From: an uncultured Crocinitomix sp.
GTDB taxonomy: Bacteria; Bacteroidota; Bacteroidia; Flavobacteriales_D; Crocinitomicaceae
DNA length: 64,000 nucleotides
Reading direction: 5' to 3'
Assembly: GCA_937136425.1 (NCBI GenBank)
Contig: CAKZON010000069.1
Location: 62,001 to 126,000, forward strand
Below, in pieces: positions 26,566 through 36,639 of this stretch. Position 1 is the first letter of the stretch, and the number at the start of each line of letters is the position of its first letter. Under the pieces are notes generated by a model. It was not told where the DNA came from and searched no databases. It was given only the letters and a program-made list of their open reading frames with translations. The position numbers were made by a program, and so were the translations under genes.

Positions 26566-27291
26566 ATGAAAAAAATAACCATAGTTGCTTTAGGATTATT
26601 TCTATTTAGCGCCAATACAGGAAAAGCTCAAATTTTTAAAGACATCAAAAACAAAGTAGAAGAAACCGTTTCAACAGGATCGTCCAGCTTAACGGAAGAT
26701 GAAGTTGCATCAGGTTTAAAAGAAGCTTTAACTCGTGGTGTTGAAACAGGTGTAGCCCAGCTTTCAAAACCAGATGGTTATTTTAAAGATTTATCCATTA
26801 AAATTCCTTTGCCAGAAGAAGCTAAAAAGGTGGAAGATAAATTGCGCAAATTAGGTCAAGGGAAAAAAGTTGATGATGCTATAGAGTCTATTAACCGTGC
26901 GGCAGAAGATGCAGCAAGTGGAGCAAAAGATATTTTTGTCAATGCTATTAAAGGTATGAGTTTGACTGACGCCATGGGAATTTTAAAAGGAGAGAACAAT
27001 GCTGCCACTACTTTCTTAGAAAAAACAACACGCTCTTCTCTTTTCGAAAAATTTAAACCTGTTATTAAGTCGTCTTTAGACAAAGTAGGTGCAACAAAAC
27101 ATTGGAATACTGTTTTCACGAGTTATAATAAAATTCCAATGGTTGAAAAAGTTGATCCTGACTTAGATGAATATGCAACCAACAAGGCTATTGATGGTTT
27201 ATTCGTTCAAATTGAAAAGCAGGAAAAAGAAATTCGTGAAAATCCTGCTGCTCGTGTGAGTGATTTATTGAAGAAAGTGTTTGGATCGTAG
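26566..27291 (+). CDS. Exported DUF4197 domain protein
   Basis: A 241-residue protein with signal peptide (LFLFSANTGKAQ) and a DUF4197 domain over nearly all the mature part: SLTEDEVASGLKEALTRGVE, IKIPLPEEAKKVED, SLTDAMGILKGENNAAT and LDEYATNKAIDGLF. The family is periplasmic and of unknown function. REP-like repeats fill the gap after it. Confidence 0.88.
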   Translation: MKKITIVALGLFLFSANTGKAQIFKDIKNKVEETVSTGSSSLTEDEVASGLKEALTRGVETGVAQLSKPDGYFKDLSIKIPLPEEAKKVEDKLRKLGQGKKVDDAIESINRAAEDAASGAKDIFVNAIKGMSLTDAMGILKGENNAATTFLEKTTRSSLFEKFKPVIKSSLDKVGATKHWNTVFTSYNKIPMVEKVDPDLDEYATNKAIDGLFVQIEKQEKEIRENPAARVSDLLKKVFGS

Positions 27292-27332
27292 AGGCTTGTA
27301 ATGTTTTTGTAAAGTTGTTCAGCCGTTTCATC

Positions 27333-27440
27333 AGGATTGCAAATCCTAAGGAGCACTATGTATGCTGATGGTATACTTTTCTTAATGCATTCGCAGGAAT
27401 TTCGTTTCCTCAAGATTGCAAATCCTGAGGAGCACTAATA
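27333..27440. repeat. REP-like palindromic repeats (three units)
   Basis: Unit 1 at 27333-27347 is AGGATT-GCA-AATCCT, followed by AAGGAGCACT. Unit 2 at 27395-27410 is AGGAA-TTTCGT-TTCCT. Unit 3 from about 27413 repeats unit 1 (GATTGCAAATCCT, then GAGGAGCACT). The unit 1 and unit 3 blocks of 23 bases differ at one position. The 354-bp gap after the DUF4197 gene holds these and one further unit, but no gene. Confidence 0.7.
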
Positions 27441-27496
27441 GCGCTCATAGTATAAGCTACATCTTTCAAAAGTCTGAAGAATCCTAAACGCTTGCA

Positions 27497-27521
27497 TTCG
27501 CAGGGTTTGTAATCCTGCGAA
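27497..27521. repeat. REP-like palindrome
   Basis: A 25-bp unit with TTCGCAGG paired to CCTGCGAA, extended to 11 pairs with one mismatch around the TGT loop. Same family as the 27333 and 29109 units. Confidence 0.7.
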
Positions 27522-27645
27522 ACGTGTATACACCTTGCAAACTGCAACGTAAAAAAGCATACAACAATCAACAAATAGAATACACCTCCTCTTTTTGCTC
27601 GCTTTAATTTTGTTTCTAACAATTATGCAATAAAAAAAGTATAAA

Positions 27646-28125
27646 ATGAAAGAAGCAATTAAGATTCAAAAAGTCAAAGCATCACACAGAAAAATCTATA
27701 CAGACATTATTATAGATGCACCTGCAGAACAAGTTTGGGAAGTTTTAAAAGACACCCAGTCGTATAAAAATTGGGCTGCCTTTTTAGTTGATATTAATGG
27801 AGAACTAAAAGACGGCAACAAAATTACAGCCAAGTTTCAGTTAAACCCATCAAAACAAAAATTCAACGAGATTGATCACACCATTCAAGTAGAAGAAAAC
27901 AGCGAGTTTTATTGGGCGGAAAAAGGACCTATGGGTATTTGCGATAATCACCATTTTAAAGTGGTAAAAATCGACCAAAATACTTCTCAATTTATTCAAA
28001 GTGACGAATTAACCAAAGGCGCTACATGGCTTTTAGGTGGCTATTTATCAAAAATATATGCAAAAGGGTATCAAGCATTTAACCAAGGGTTAAAAAAGGA
28101 AGCTGAAAATCGTTTTTCAAAATAA
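27646..28125 (+). CDS. SRPBCC family protein
   Basis: A 159-residue soluble protein with the START-like signature: YTDIIIDAPAEQVWEVLKDTQSYKNWAAF, a central hydrophobic-pocket strand set, and a long C-terminal helix (YAKGYQAFNQGLKKEAENRF). It probably binds a small hydrophobic ligand. The AraC regulator lies 45 bp downstream on the same strand. Confidence 0.85.
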   Translation: MKEAIKIQKVKASHRKIYTDIIIDAPAEQVWEVLKDTQSYKNWAAFLVDINGELKDGNKITAKFQLNPSKQKFNEIDHTIQVEENSEFYWAEKGPMGICDNHHFKVVKIDQNTSQFIQSDELTKGATWLLGGYLSKIYAKGYQAFNQGLKKEAENRFSK

Positions 28126-28170
28126 CTAACGCGAATTGTTAATTTTGAAATTCGTTCAGACTAAATCAGC

Positions 28171-29085
28171 ATGAAAGATATTACTTATATAAATAGCATC
28201 CATGAAGTTCATCAATCCCTAGGTTTAGAAAAACCCAAGCATCCTTTAATTTCGGTCTTAAAATTTGGTAAAGATCAGGCCAATGATTCAATAGAAAATT
28301 TTAAATATTCCTTTAATTTATTTCAAATCAGCATTAAAGGTAATTGTCCGTTTACAATTTCAAAATACGGTCGAAATTCCTATGATTTTCAAGAATGTTC
28401 CATGGTTTTTACTGCTCCTAATCAAGTTTTAGAATTCAATAAAGAATATCAAACTGATGATGATGACTGTTGGACACTTATCTTTCATCCTGATCTGATT
28501 AGAAAATCAGAACTTGGAAAAAAAATAGATCAATATTCCTTTTTTTCATATTCATCTAACGAAGCCTTGCACTTATCAGAAGAAGAAAGAAATACAGTAA
28601 CGGATATTGCTGAAAAAATAGAAAAAGAATACCGCAACAATATTGATACACATAGTCAAACACTTATTATTTCAAATTTAGAGTTGCTGCTTAATTATAG
28701 TATTCGTTTTTATGATCGGCAATTTTTTACAAGAACGAACTTAAACCAAGATATTACAAGTGATTTTGAACAATTGCTAAAGGACTATTACACCCATGAA
28801 AATCAGTTAGAATTAGGAATTCCTTCGGTACAATATTGCGCAAAAGAAATGAAAATGTCTGCCCGATATTTAAGCGATTTATTGCGCAAAGAAACTGGTA
28901 AAAGTACGCAAGAACACATCCACCTTTACATTATAGAAAAAGCAAAAACCAAACTGTTAAACTCTAATAATAGTGCCAGTGAAATTGCGTATGATTTAGG
29001 GTTTGAATACACGCAATATTTTAGTAAACTGTTTAAAAAAGTTACAAAAATGAGTCCTATTGAATATAGGCAAAATGCAAGTTAG
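28171..29085 (+). CDS. AraC-family transcriptional regulator
   Basis: A 304-residue protein: N-terminal sensing domain of cupin type (residues about 50-130), then the C-terminal AraC DNA-binding domain with two helix-turn-helix units (SVQYCAKEMKMSARYLSDLL, and SASEIAYDLGFEYTQYFSKLFKK followed by SPIEYR). It belongs to the common AraC-type group preceding or following small enzymes in Bacteroidota. It may control the SRPBCC gene; that is inference from position. Confidence 0.9.
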   Translation: MKDITYINSIHEVHQSLGLEKPKHPLISVLKFGKDQANDSIENFKYSFNLFQISIKGNCPFTISKYGRNSYDFQECSMVFTAPNQVLEFNKEYQTDDDDCWTLIFHPDLIRKSELGKKIDQYSFFSYSSNEALHLSEEERNTVTDIAEKIEKEYRNNIDTHSQTLIISNLELLLNYSIRFYDRQFFTRTNLNQDITSDFEQLLKDYYTHENQLELGIPSVQYCAKEMKMSARYLSDLLRKETGKSTQEHIHLYIIEKAKTKLLNSNNSASEIAYDLGFEYTQYFSKLFKKVTKMSPIEYRQNAS

Positions 29086-29108
29086 TAAACGCTTTCTTTG
29101 CCTTGCAG

Positions 29109-29153
29109 TCGCAGGATTTCAAATCCTACGAAGCCAGGTTTCAAATTCACGAA
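29109..29153. repeat. REP-like palindromes (one good, one degenerate)
   Basis: TCGCAGGATT-TCA-AATCCTACGA at 29109-29131 has nine of ten pairs. A degenerate second copy, CAGGTT-TCA-AATTC then ACGAAG, follows from 29135. They lie 23 bp after the AraC stop. Confidence 0.65.
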
Positions 29154-29201
29154 GCCAACTTAGATATAGTGAATTGTAATTGAATAACTATCTTCTCACT
29201 T

Positions 29202-32200
29202 TTATTTTAAGATAGTAACATGCCCTTTGTCTCTCTGTTCTTTTGAGGATGTCAAAGAGTTTTGGTCAAATACAAGCGTCCAAACATAAACACCGTCTTC
29301 GACTAAACCATTATCTCCGTATGTCCCATCCCACCCATACTCGGCATTAAACGATTCAAAAACAATTTCGCCCCAACGATTATATATCATAAAATGATAG
29401 TTATAGATATCGAAACCAGATGTCATAACTGGACTAAACGTATTATTGTATTGATCTCCGTCAGGTGTAAAAGCATTGGGCACATAATAGATTAAAACAT
29501 CTTCAATTAGAACTTGTTGAATAGCAGTATCAACACAGCCAAATTCATTTGTTACAATTAAACGAACTGGATAGGTAGCATTTGGTGTTACCGGAAATAA
29601 GTGTATCGGATTTTCTTCATAAGAGTTTGGAGAGCCATCACCGAAACTCCAATCATAAGTAATGGCGTCAAAAGAATGATTTGTAAACTCCACTTCTGGA
29701 TCTTGTACACTCGGAAATTCAGGTGCGAATGAAAAATCTGCCGTTGGATTATCAAATATTGTAATAAATCCTTCAGCCGTAAAAGAATTGGAACATCCCA
29801 AATCAGAAGTAACTTCTAAAGTTACATCATAATCACCAGGGTATTCGTAACTATGGATAATTGGGCCACAATCTTCTATAATTGTACCGTCGCCTAAATT
29901 CCATACACAAGAAGATCCTTCAATATCATAACTATTAGAAAAAGAAACATTCATAGGAGCACAGCCTAAAACTTCATCTGCAACAAAGTTTACATTAGGC
30001 TTTGGATTTACGGTTATAATAAATTCCGCAATCGTATCAGTACATGGAGTAAAAGCTGGTATTATATAATTAAAAACATAATCTCCTGCTGGCAAATCGG
30101 TTAAATCAAATTGAGCCGTGATTGGGTCGAATTGACCAGAAAATGTTAGCTCGGTCCAATCACCAATAGTTGTGGCAAAAAGATAAGAGTCCAAGTCAAT
30201 TACTCCATCCCCAGAACAAGCAGCTTCGGTTGAATCTGGTCCCGCCTCAAAATCAATTGGGCTTGAAATTTCTACTGAATCAATCAAAGAACATCCATTG
30301 TCATCAGTTACTTCAACAAAATATATTCCTGCTCCCAAATCAATTAAATCTTCCTCTGTAACAGTTGAATCACCCATATCCCAAGCAATATCATAAGGTG
30401 GGATTCCTCCTAAAATTTCTAAATCTGCCGTTCCGTCTTCAGAATTAATGCACAACTCATCTGTCCAATCAATAGATGAAACTAGCAAAGTTGGTTCAGT
30501 TAATGTAATTGAATTTGCAACTTCGCACCCATTTGCATCTGTAACCACAAAGCCGTATATTCCTTCAGGTAATCCTTCCAAATCTTCTATTATATCTCCA
30601 GTTGTCCATAAATATGAATAATCCAAAGTACCTCCAGAAATTGACAAATCAATACTCCCTGTTGAATCACCATGGCAGGCAATATCAACACTAATTACAT
30701 CTGCAATTAACGCCGTTGGTTCTTCAATGATGAATGTTTCAGACAACAGGCAATCATTTACATCACTAACGTCTATGGTATAAGTACCAGTAGCTATACC
30801 TGCAAGATCTTCCGTAATTTCTCCAGAACTCCATAGAAAACTATAGGTTGGTGAGCCACCACTAACAGTAATTGCAATTTCACCATCTGCTTCTTCAAAA
30901 CAAGATACATGACTAAGATCTGCCTCAATTGAAAGTTCATCTGGTTCAGTGAGTTCTAGTTCAACAATTAATTCACAATTGTTTGCATCTGTAATTGTCA
31001 GTAAATAGGCTCCAATTGATAAATCAGACAAGTCTTCTGTTTCATCCCCAGTACTCCACAAATAAGTATAATCAGGTGTTCCTCCAAGGGTAGTTACGTT
31101 TATCCACCCATCTGAAAAACCATTGCAAGTAATTTCTCCTATTTCAAAGGTCACCACCACCTCTGACGGTTCGTTTATTACATATGTATCATTAGTAATA
31201 CAGCCATTTGCATCTGTAACAATTACACCGTAAGTTCCCGCTGAAATTTCAAGTAAATCTTCAGTAATTTCTCCTGTATCCCATTCAAATGCGTACTCCA
31301 TCACTCCCCCACTTACGGTTAAATCAATTGATCCATCTGTAAGTTCAAAACATGTGGCATCAGTAACGTCTGCTGTAACTACCAGTAATTCTGGCTCAAT
31401 AATATTGATCGCTAAAGAATCCATACAGCCATTATCATCCGTTAAAAGAACGGTATATTCTCCTGCCACTAATTCTGATATATCAGCTGTGATATCTCCA
31501 GTATTCCAAATGTATGACATTGGCATTGCACCTCCAGTGACATCCAGACCGATTGCCCCTGTTGCATTACCAAAACAATCTACATCTTCACTAAAAACCT
31601 CAACATCAGAAGTGAATTCAGGAAAAGATATTACAATTGTGTCCTCATCACCTGGACAGGTTCCATTATCTGTCGTTGTCAGAATAAGTTCTACATATCC
31701 TGCCAATAATTCTTCGGCTGAGGGTGTATAAATAGCATTTAGATCTGTTTCATCTGCCAAGTAAATCCCTTCTCCTCCAGACCATATTGCTGTTGTTGAT
31801 CCAGTTATAAATCCGGATAAATCAACCTCTGGTAAGGGTGAAGCACAGATTGTAATATCAAGACCAGCATCAGCAGTAATTGGCTCCAAATATTCAGTAA
31901 CCACCACTGTGTCAAATGCAATCGCACATCCAGTAGCATCTCCAATCTCAACAAAATAAGTTCCAGGTTCTGTTGCAAATACAGAGTCGGTAAGTTCGCC
32001 AGTATTCCAAACATAAGTGTACGGTTCAGCTCCTCCAACAGCCATTGCCATAAGCCCAACTCCTGCTTCACCGTAACAAATTGTTGGCTCCTCCGGTTCA
32101 ATCGACACAAATAAATCTGGTACTATTGAAACATTTACAGAATCACAAAAAGGACTTCCTGCACATCCACCTATTCCTGTTCCGCAAACTTCGTATTGAA

Positions 32201-32855
32201 TCAATTCAGGATATATTTCACCAGGTTCTCCTTCAACAACAACTGTATCGCAACCTTCTACACAATCCAATAAATAGTCGTATTCTCCTATTCCTCCTGG
32301 AAAAAAAGACTCCCAAGTAACTGTAGGTTCTTCCAGCCCTGTAATCCAAAGCGAATCTAAACAAGCACTTGTAATCATAACGTCTTCACTTATACTTGGT
32401 GCTGCAATCGACTTAATTGAGTAACAATTTTCGTTATTTCCAGGCTTACAAAAAGTGATTGTAAATGGTCCTGGGCCATCTAAACATAAAGGTTCACCTA
32501 CAGATGTTGGCGGCCCACAATCAACTTGATAAAACAAAGCGCCTGAGGGAGATGCTCCACATCCGTCTGGTACATAAAAAATTATTCCCGAAGCATCATC
32601 TGCAAGTGTTAAAGCGAATTGAACACAATTGTCATCTGAAGGGAAACAACAACTTCCTTCTCGTTCAGCAGGGTCACTTAACCACAATGAGTCTGCGTCA
32701 TCTGATAAATCAACAATGAATGTGGGTGTACCTCCAGCACAGTTCAATGTATCTGCATAAGTATCTTGAGCATACGGCTTTAAGGCAAGTAAAAATAGGA
32801 TTAAAGTAAATAGCAATTTAAGCTGAAACGAGCGAGTAGTGGTTGATTGGTACAT
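29202..32855 (-). CDS. Large SprB-repeat and PKD protein with type B T9SS signal
   Basis: The 1217-residue surface protein starts with a signal peptide (LFTLILFLLALKPYAQ). Seven SprB-type repeats run from about 255 to 790, each with C.G..G.I...V.GG, YLW.TG, G.Y.V.VTD.NGC and a final EP. Two PKD-like domains follow at about 900-1110 (CAPMNVSFSNS, VEFTNHSFDAITYDWSFGDG). The end, YVPNAFTPDGDQYNNTF through FMIYNRWGEIVFES to DGVYVWTLVF, is the gliding-motility type B (CHU_C-like) T9SS sorting domain. Such proteins are large adhesins on the outer surface; SprB of Flavobacterium is the motility adhesin, but this is not clearly its orthologue. Confidence 0.9.
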   Translation of the reverse strand: MYQSTTTRSFQLKLLFTLILFLLALKPYAQDTYADTLNCAGGTPTFIVDLSDDADSLWLSDPAEREGSCCFPSDDNCVQFALTLADDASGIIFYVPDGCGASPSGALFYQVDCGPPTSVGEPLCLDGPGPFTITFCKPGNNENCYSIKSIAAPSISEDVMITSACLDSLWITGLEEPTVTWESFFPGGIGEYDYLLDCVEGCDTVVVEGEPGEIYPELIQYEVCGTGIGGCAGSPFCDSVNVSIVPDLFVSIEPEEPTICYGEAGVGLMAMAVGGAEPYTYVWNTGELTDSVFATEPGTYFVEIGDATGCAIAFDTVVVTEYLEPITADAGLDITICASPLPEVDLSGFITGSTTAIWSGGEGIYLADETDLNAIYTPSAEELLAGYVELILTTTDNGTCPGDEDTIVISFPEFTSDVEVFSEDVDCFGNATGAIGLDVTGGAMPMSYIWNTGDITADISELVAGEYTVLLTDDNGCMDSLAINIIEPELLVVTADVTDATCFELTDGSIDLTVSGGVMEYAFEWDTGEITEDLLEISAGTYGVIVTDANGCITNDTYVINEPSEVVVTFEIGEITCNGFSDGWINVTTLGGTPDYTYLWSTGDETEDLSDLSIGAYLLTITDANNCELIVELELTEPDELSIEADLSHVSCFEEADGEIAITVSGGSPTYSFLWSSGEITEDLAGIATGTYTIDVSDVNDCLLSETFIIEEPTALIADVISVDIACHGDSTGSIDLSISGGTLDYSYLWTTGDIIEDLEGLPEGIYGFVVTDANGCEVANSITLTEPTLLVSSIDWTDELCINSEDGTADLEILGGIPPYDIAWDMGDSTVTEEDLIDLGAGIYFVEVTDDNGCSLIDSVEISSPIDFEAGPDSTEAACSGDGVIDLDSYLFATTIGDWTELTFSGQFDPITAQFDLTDLPAGDYVFNYIIPAFTPCTDTIAEFIITVNPKPNVNFVADEVLGCAPMNVSFSNSYDIEGSSCVWNLGDGTIIEDCGPIIHSYEYPGDYDVTLEVTSDLGCSNSFTAEGFITIFDNPTADFSFAPEFPSVQDPEVEFTNHSFDAITYDWSFGDGSPNSYEENPIHLFPVTPNATYPVRLIVTNEFGCVDTAIQQVLIEDVLIYYVPNAFTPDGDQYNNTFSPVMTSGFDIYNYHFMIYNRWGEIVFESFNAEYGWDGTYGDNGLVEDGVYVWTLVFDQNSLTSSKEQRDKGHVTILK

Positions 32856-33107
32856 ATAAGCGTTTTAGTTGGTAGGTCTAATACAAGGGTAATATGCTTC
32901 TCGTGTAAATAACATATGAACAAATTTTCATAGAAAAAAATTTAATCGACAAACCTCAAATTTATGAAGACCAAGACATCAATATGAAAACATAAAAGAT
33001 GTCTTGATATTGAAAAACAAACCTAAAACGGTGAACACAAATTGTTACTTTTCTAGACTTATGCATTTCAATCATACTGAATATTAATCCTTAAATTTAT
33101 AGGGCGT

Positions 33108-34772
33108 ATGAAATTCTTTGCCTCGAACTTATTTTTCCTTATACTAATCCTCTCTTGCTCCAGTACAGTTGAGCCTTCTGACGAATCGCAATCTCAAGAT
33201 TCTTTAACAACAGAAAATCCAATTATTGAGGATACGTCCACCGTAAATGAAATTACTTTTGCGGTGGATAGTGTTGAAATGGCGAGGGAATTATTGACAA
33301 CCTATCCTATCAAAAGGATTTTAACCAATCAATTTTCGTTACCTATAAATTACATTCCAACTGCGCATGATTCATTAAACCTGGCACCCATCCATGGCAA
33401 TGGTTTAATTTGGACCTTGCAGGAATGCTATGACAAACACCGCCCTTTAATCTTAACACCGGATGCTATTTGGTTGACGATTTGCCAAGGCGTTTCTTTA
33501 CATGTAAATCAGCACTTTGATAGTTTGCAAGGCGTTTTGTTTAATGAAAACAAACCAGATGAAATTATTGCACGCAATGACAGCTTGGCAAATGATGCCG
33601 ACCAATGGGCAAATTTAGTTAGCGATATTTCTGATCAAACTATTGCATACACCAACGCAGACATTCATGATTTTTTTGTGCCTGAATATTCAACAACAAA
33701 TTCTGCTACTAAAATGGTTTATCAAATTAACCTTTTAGAAACTTACGAAAAAGCCTTTACCTATGTAGGCGAATCAGGTTGCGGAATCCCCTCTATTAAA
33801 TTAGAAGGTTATCAAAAAGATTGGGTAGCCATTTATAATCAACTTGATCAATTAGACGTTTTTGGATTGAGTAACTGGAAAGACAATCTCAAACCGATTA
33901 TTAAAGAATTTATAGCCACCTATGACGGTGAAATTAACACGGCTTTTTGGAAGGATATTTATAAAAATGCAACAGAATACAATGGCTTTTACATTTCGGG
34001 TTGGATTATAAAGTTTTTCCCATACATCAAAGTGAAAGATTCTTACGATTACGAAACAGATTTTGTAGACAACATGGGATATCGAGCAGGAATAAGCTAT
34101 GATCCTAACCCTTATATGAACAAGGATGATTATTTAATGTCCACTTTGTCTACCAATAATTTTCCTGCTGGAGTTTCAGAAATTGAGCTAGAATGGCGCG
34201 ATTATATGACCGGAAACACATCAGAAATGCTGATTAAAGGTGGCTATTTTGGTATGGAGCAGTTTGAAGATAAAAGCTTAAAGCCCTTTATTAGTTGGGC
34301 CGTGGTTGAAAAAAATGCAAAATCATTACGCTATAAAAATTTAGCACATCATCAAGACAGCTTAGAGCATATCTTTGGAATGTGGTCGCCAAAAATTGTC
34401 AAAAAATTACAGGATTCTGCCATTTATAATTACAAAAATTTTGACAATCAAGCCAGTAGTTTAGTTCCACTTAAAGAGTTATTAAAAACTGCAATAAAGA
34501 AAAACGCACCAACTAAAAACATTACCCTTGCCGGAAATTCTGTTGAATTTATAGTATTAGCTAATGGTAGTTTAACCCATATTGAGGTTGTTGGACCAGA
34601 AGCAGAAAATGAAACTCTTTTAGCGTTATTAACCACCGAATTAAATAACCTACCTGAACCTTGGTTTCCTGCCACGGCTTTTGCAGATGATATGCTTCGT
34701 TGGATGGATTTCTTTGGTGAACCCCCGGCGGCTAAGGTAAATGCCAATAGTTTGGTTGTAATTGAGTTTTAA
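33108..34772 (+). CDS. DUF4419 domain lipoprotein
   Basis: A 554-residue protein with a lipobox (LILSC, lipid on Cys17). DUF4419 covers about residues 80-420, with LAPIHGNGLIWTLQECYDKHRPLILTPDAIWLTI at its start and NATEYNGFYISGWIIKFFPY in the middle. The last 95 residues (SVEFIVLANGSLTHIEVVG, WFPATAF) look like a TonB C-terminal-type domain. Function unknown; it should be in the envelope. Confidence 0.85.
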   Translation: MKFFASNLFFLILILSCSSTVEPSDESQSQDSLTTENPIIEDTSTVNEITFAVDSVEMARELLTTYPIKRILTNQFSLPINYIPTAHDSLNLAPIHGNGLIWTLQECYDKHRPLILTPDAIWLTICQGVSLHVNQHFDSLQGVLFNENKPDEIIARNDSLANDADQWANLVSDISDQTIAYTNADIHDFFVPEYSTTNSATKMVYQINLLETYEKAFTYVGESGCGIPSIKLEGYQKDWVAIYNQLDQLDVFGLSNWKDNLKPIIKEFIATYDGEINTAFWKDIYKNATEYNGFYISGWIIKFFPYIKVKDSYDYETDFVDNMGYRAGISYDPNPYMNKDDYLMSTLSTNNFPAGVSEIELEWRDYMTGNTSEMLIKGGYFGMEQFEDKSLKPFISWAVVEKNAKSLRYKNLAHHQDSLEHIFGMWSPKIVKKLQDSAIYNYKNFDNQASSLVPLKELLKTAIKKNAPTKNITLAGNSVEFIVLANGSLTHIEVVGPEAENETLLALLTTELNNLPEPWFPATAFADDMLRWMDFFGEPPAAKVNANSLVVIEF

Positions 34773-34784
34773 AAGAAGAAAATT

Positions 34785-35462
34785 TCAATTCTTTTTCTCC
34801 AAACGCTTTATCAAAACATAATCGCGCTTTTCAAAATCATAATGCCAATATGGATTGTCTCCATCCCATAACGTAAAATCACCCAATTCATTACTCAAAT
34901 TATCAATGAAAAACATATATTTTCTTGCATCATCTAAATGCAAAGGCGGTGTTCCAAATGTGTTTATTGCAAATTCTTTTAATTCTTCAAAACTTAAGCC
35001 AGAAACAGCCTTCTCTTCGATAGCTTGTGTTGGATAACCAGAATCCGTGCAATAAATGATTTCATCTCTACTCAACCGTTTTGAAAGCAATCTGTTTAAG
35101 GTTAAAATATTCTTAGCAGTATCTGGGTCTCTTAAATTACTGTACTTATGATTCCAGTGGGATATTAAAATTGTTTTTCTATAAATTGATATCGTGCCAA
35201 AACCACAGTCAATAACACTGTCAAAATTTTCGAGTTTATCCAATCTATTTTTATCAATTTCTATGCTCTCATAATACTCCCAAATTAACTCCAATTGCTC
35301 TTCATTCATCACCCCATCCCACTCAGCCTTTTTGTTTGATTTTTTACTGTAAGCTGTATAGTAATCATTAACATCCATCCAATTATTGATGACGTTAGGC
35401 AAATTAAGTATTTCCTTCTTTGATAAAGAATGCCCTATAATTCCAACTAAATCAACTCCCAT
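34785..35462 (-). CDS. Hypothetical protein
   Basis: A 225-residue soluble protein starting MGVDLVGIIGHSLSKKEIL, with no signal or recognised motif. The acidic, aromatic composition and the tract GLSFEELKEFAINTFGTPP recall proteins seen near polymorphic toxin or immunity loci, but I cannot assign a family. It lies 16 bp after the previous minus-strand gene and begins the accessory region. Confidence 0.55.
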   Translation of the reverse strand: MGVDLVGIIGHSLSKKEILNLPNVINNWMDVNDYYTAYSKKSNKKAEWDGVMNEEQLELIWEYYESIEIDKNRLDKLENFDSVIDCGFGTISIYRKTILISHWNHKYSNLRDPDTAKNILTLNRLLSKRLSRDEIIYCTDSGYPTQAIEEKAVSGLSFEELKEFAINTFGTPPLHLDDARKYMFFIDNLSNELGDFTLWDGDNPYWHYDFEKRDYVLIKRLEKKN

Positions 35463-35478
35463 TCAATGCAATTTCACC

Positions 35479-36639
35479 TTATTCCTTATAAAAATAGAGA
35501 AATAAATTTAAGTGCGCATTTTCAGGTCGGCCATTAATCTGCGACGGAATCCATGCTATGCCATTCATATATTCAGTAATGGCTGCAGTAATATGCTCTT
35601 CATATTGAGAGACTATAAAGTTCGATCGGCCTGCTTTATCAATCGTTATTTTTACCTCAACTATTCCTGATTTTTTCACCTTGTGTTCTATTAATGCAGT
35701 ACTTAAGCCTTTAAGAAAATCATCTTGACCAATGACAGGTTGTGCCAACTCGTCTTTCACGAACATATAAACTACTTCTTCCTCCCGCTCCACAACTTCA
35801 TTTAGCACACCTGGTGGTACACCAACACTTGGTCCATTTTTCAATATATATATTTCTGTTTCTAAAGAATCAATCGTTCTTTCATACTGATCAATTTCTA
35901 CCTCATGTCTCCATTTTAATTCTTCTTGTTGCACAAGCAGAGCTTTTCGATTCTCAATTAAGGCACTAACGACTTCCAATTCTAGTTTGCGATCAATAAA
36001 GAAGTTGCCCAAATAAATAGGACTTAGATAATCCATTTTATTAAAAGGATAACGTTTAATAATTCCGTTTGCCTCCATTTCAAAATAGCCATCCTCTAAG
36101 TCGGCAAATTTTACGTATTGCTCTATATGATTCTTGCCTACCCAGTTTTGCTCAATTTCGACAATTTTTTCGCCTTTGAGATTCATTAGTCTTATAGATC
36201 TTTCTTCTTTAAATTTCTCTAGATAGATTTGCAAAGCCACAGAATCTATGTTTGATTTTTTTGACTTAGCAATTGGTAATTCCAACGCATAGTTTCTAAC
36301 ATGCGGAACACCATATAGTGTCAATCCAACATATTCAATCACTCCATTATTGGTAGAGATAAAATAATCATGCTCTATCAAAGGTTTTTCTTCAAAAGAA
36401 TAATCCGACAATTGAACAAAAAGAGTATCAGCTAAATTATTAGGATTTAAACCTTCAAAATAACGAGCCGTATACTGCCCGCCGTAGGCGTGACCAAATA
36501 CAGCTTCATTTCCCAATGTTATCTTTGCATTTTTTAGATGCTTGCCATTGTTCGCATCTAACACATCAATATTTAATTCAATCTTCTGTGAAAATGAAAT
36601 AAGTGAGGAGCAAAAAAGAAGAGTAAGTAGTAATTTCAT
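35479..36639 (-). CDS. Exported protein with TonB C-terminal-like domain
   Basis: A 386-residue protein with a signal peptide (MKLLLTLLFCSSLISFS), then a beta-rich part, a coiled coil at about 235-275 and a C-terminal TonB_C-like unit. The unit is recognised by PVIGQDDFLKGLSTALIEHKVKKSG, then VEVKITIDKAGRSNFIV and AWIPSQINGRP. Such units occur in many Bacteroidota envelope proteins besides TonB itself. The start codon lies in a 13-bp inverted repeat (separate entry). Confidence 0.7.
   Translation of the reverse strand: MKLLLTLLFCSSLISFSQKIELNIDVLDANNGKHLKNAKITLGNEAVFGHAYGGQYTARYFEGLNPNNLADTLFVQLSDYSFEEKPLIEHDYFISTNNGVIEYVGLTLYGVPHVRNYALELPIAKSKKSNIDSVALQIYLEKFKEERSIRLMNLKGEKIVEIEQNWVGKNHIEQYVKFADLEDGYFEMEANGIIKRYPFNKMDYLSPIYLGNFFIDRKLELEVVSALIENRKALLVQQEELKWRHEVEIDQYERTIDSLETEIYILKNGPSVGVPPGVLNEVVEREEEVVYMFVKDELAQPVIGQDDFLKGLSTALIEHKVKKSGIVEVKITIDKAGRSNFIVSQYEEHITAAITEYMNGIAWIPSQINGRPENAHLNLFLYFYKE

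Noticed and set aside
27333-27521. Possible CRISPR array
   Set aside because: Units are palindromic, irregularly spaced and of different lengths; there are no equal spacers and no cas genes.
27207-27622. Two minus-strand ORFs of 68 and 70 codons in the repeat region
   Set aside because: They run across REP-like palindromes and have no start context, and the product composition follows the repeats.
32081-32719. Plus-strand ORFs opposite the large SprB-repeat gene
   Set aside because: They are antisense shadows of a gene with clear repeats, signal peptide and sorting domain.
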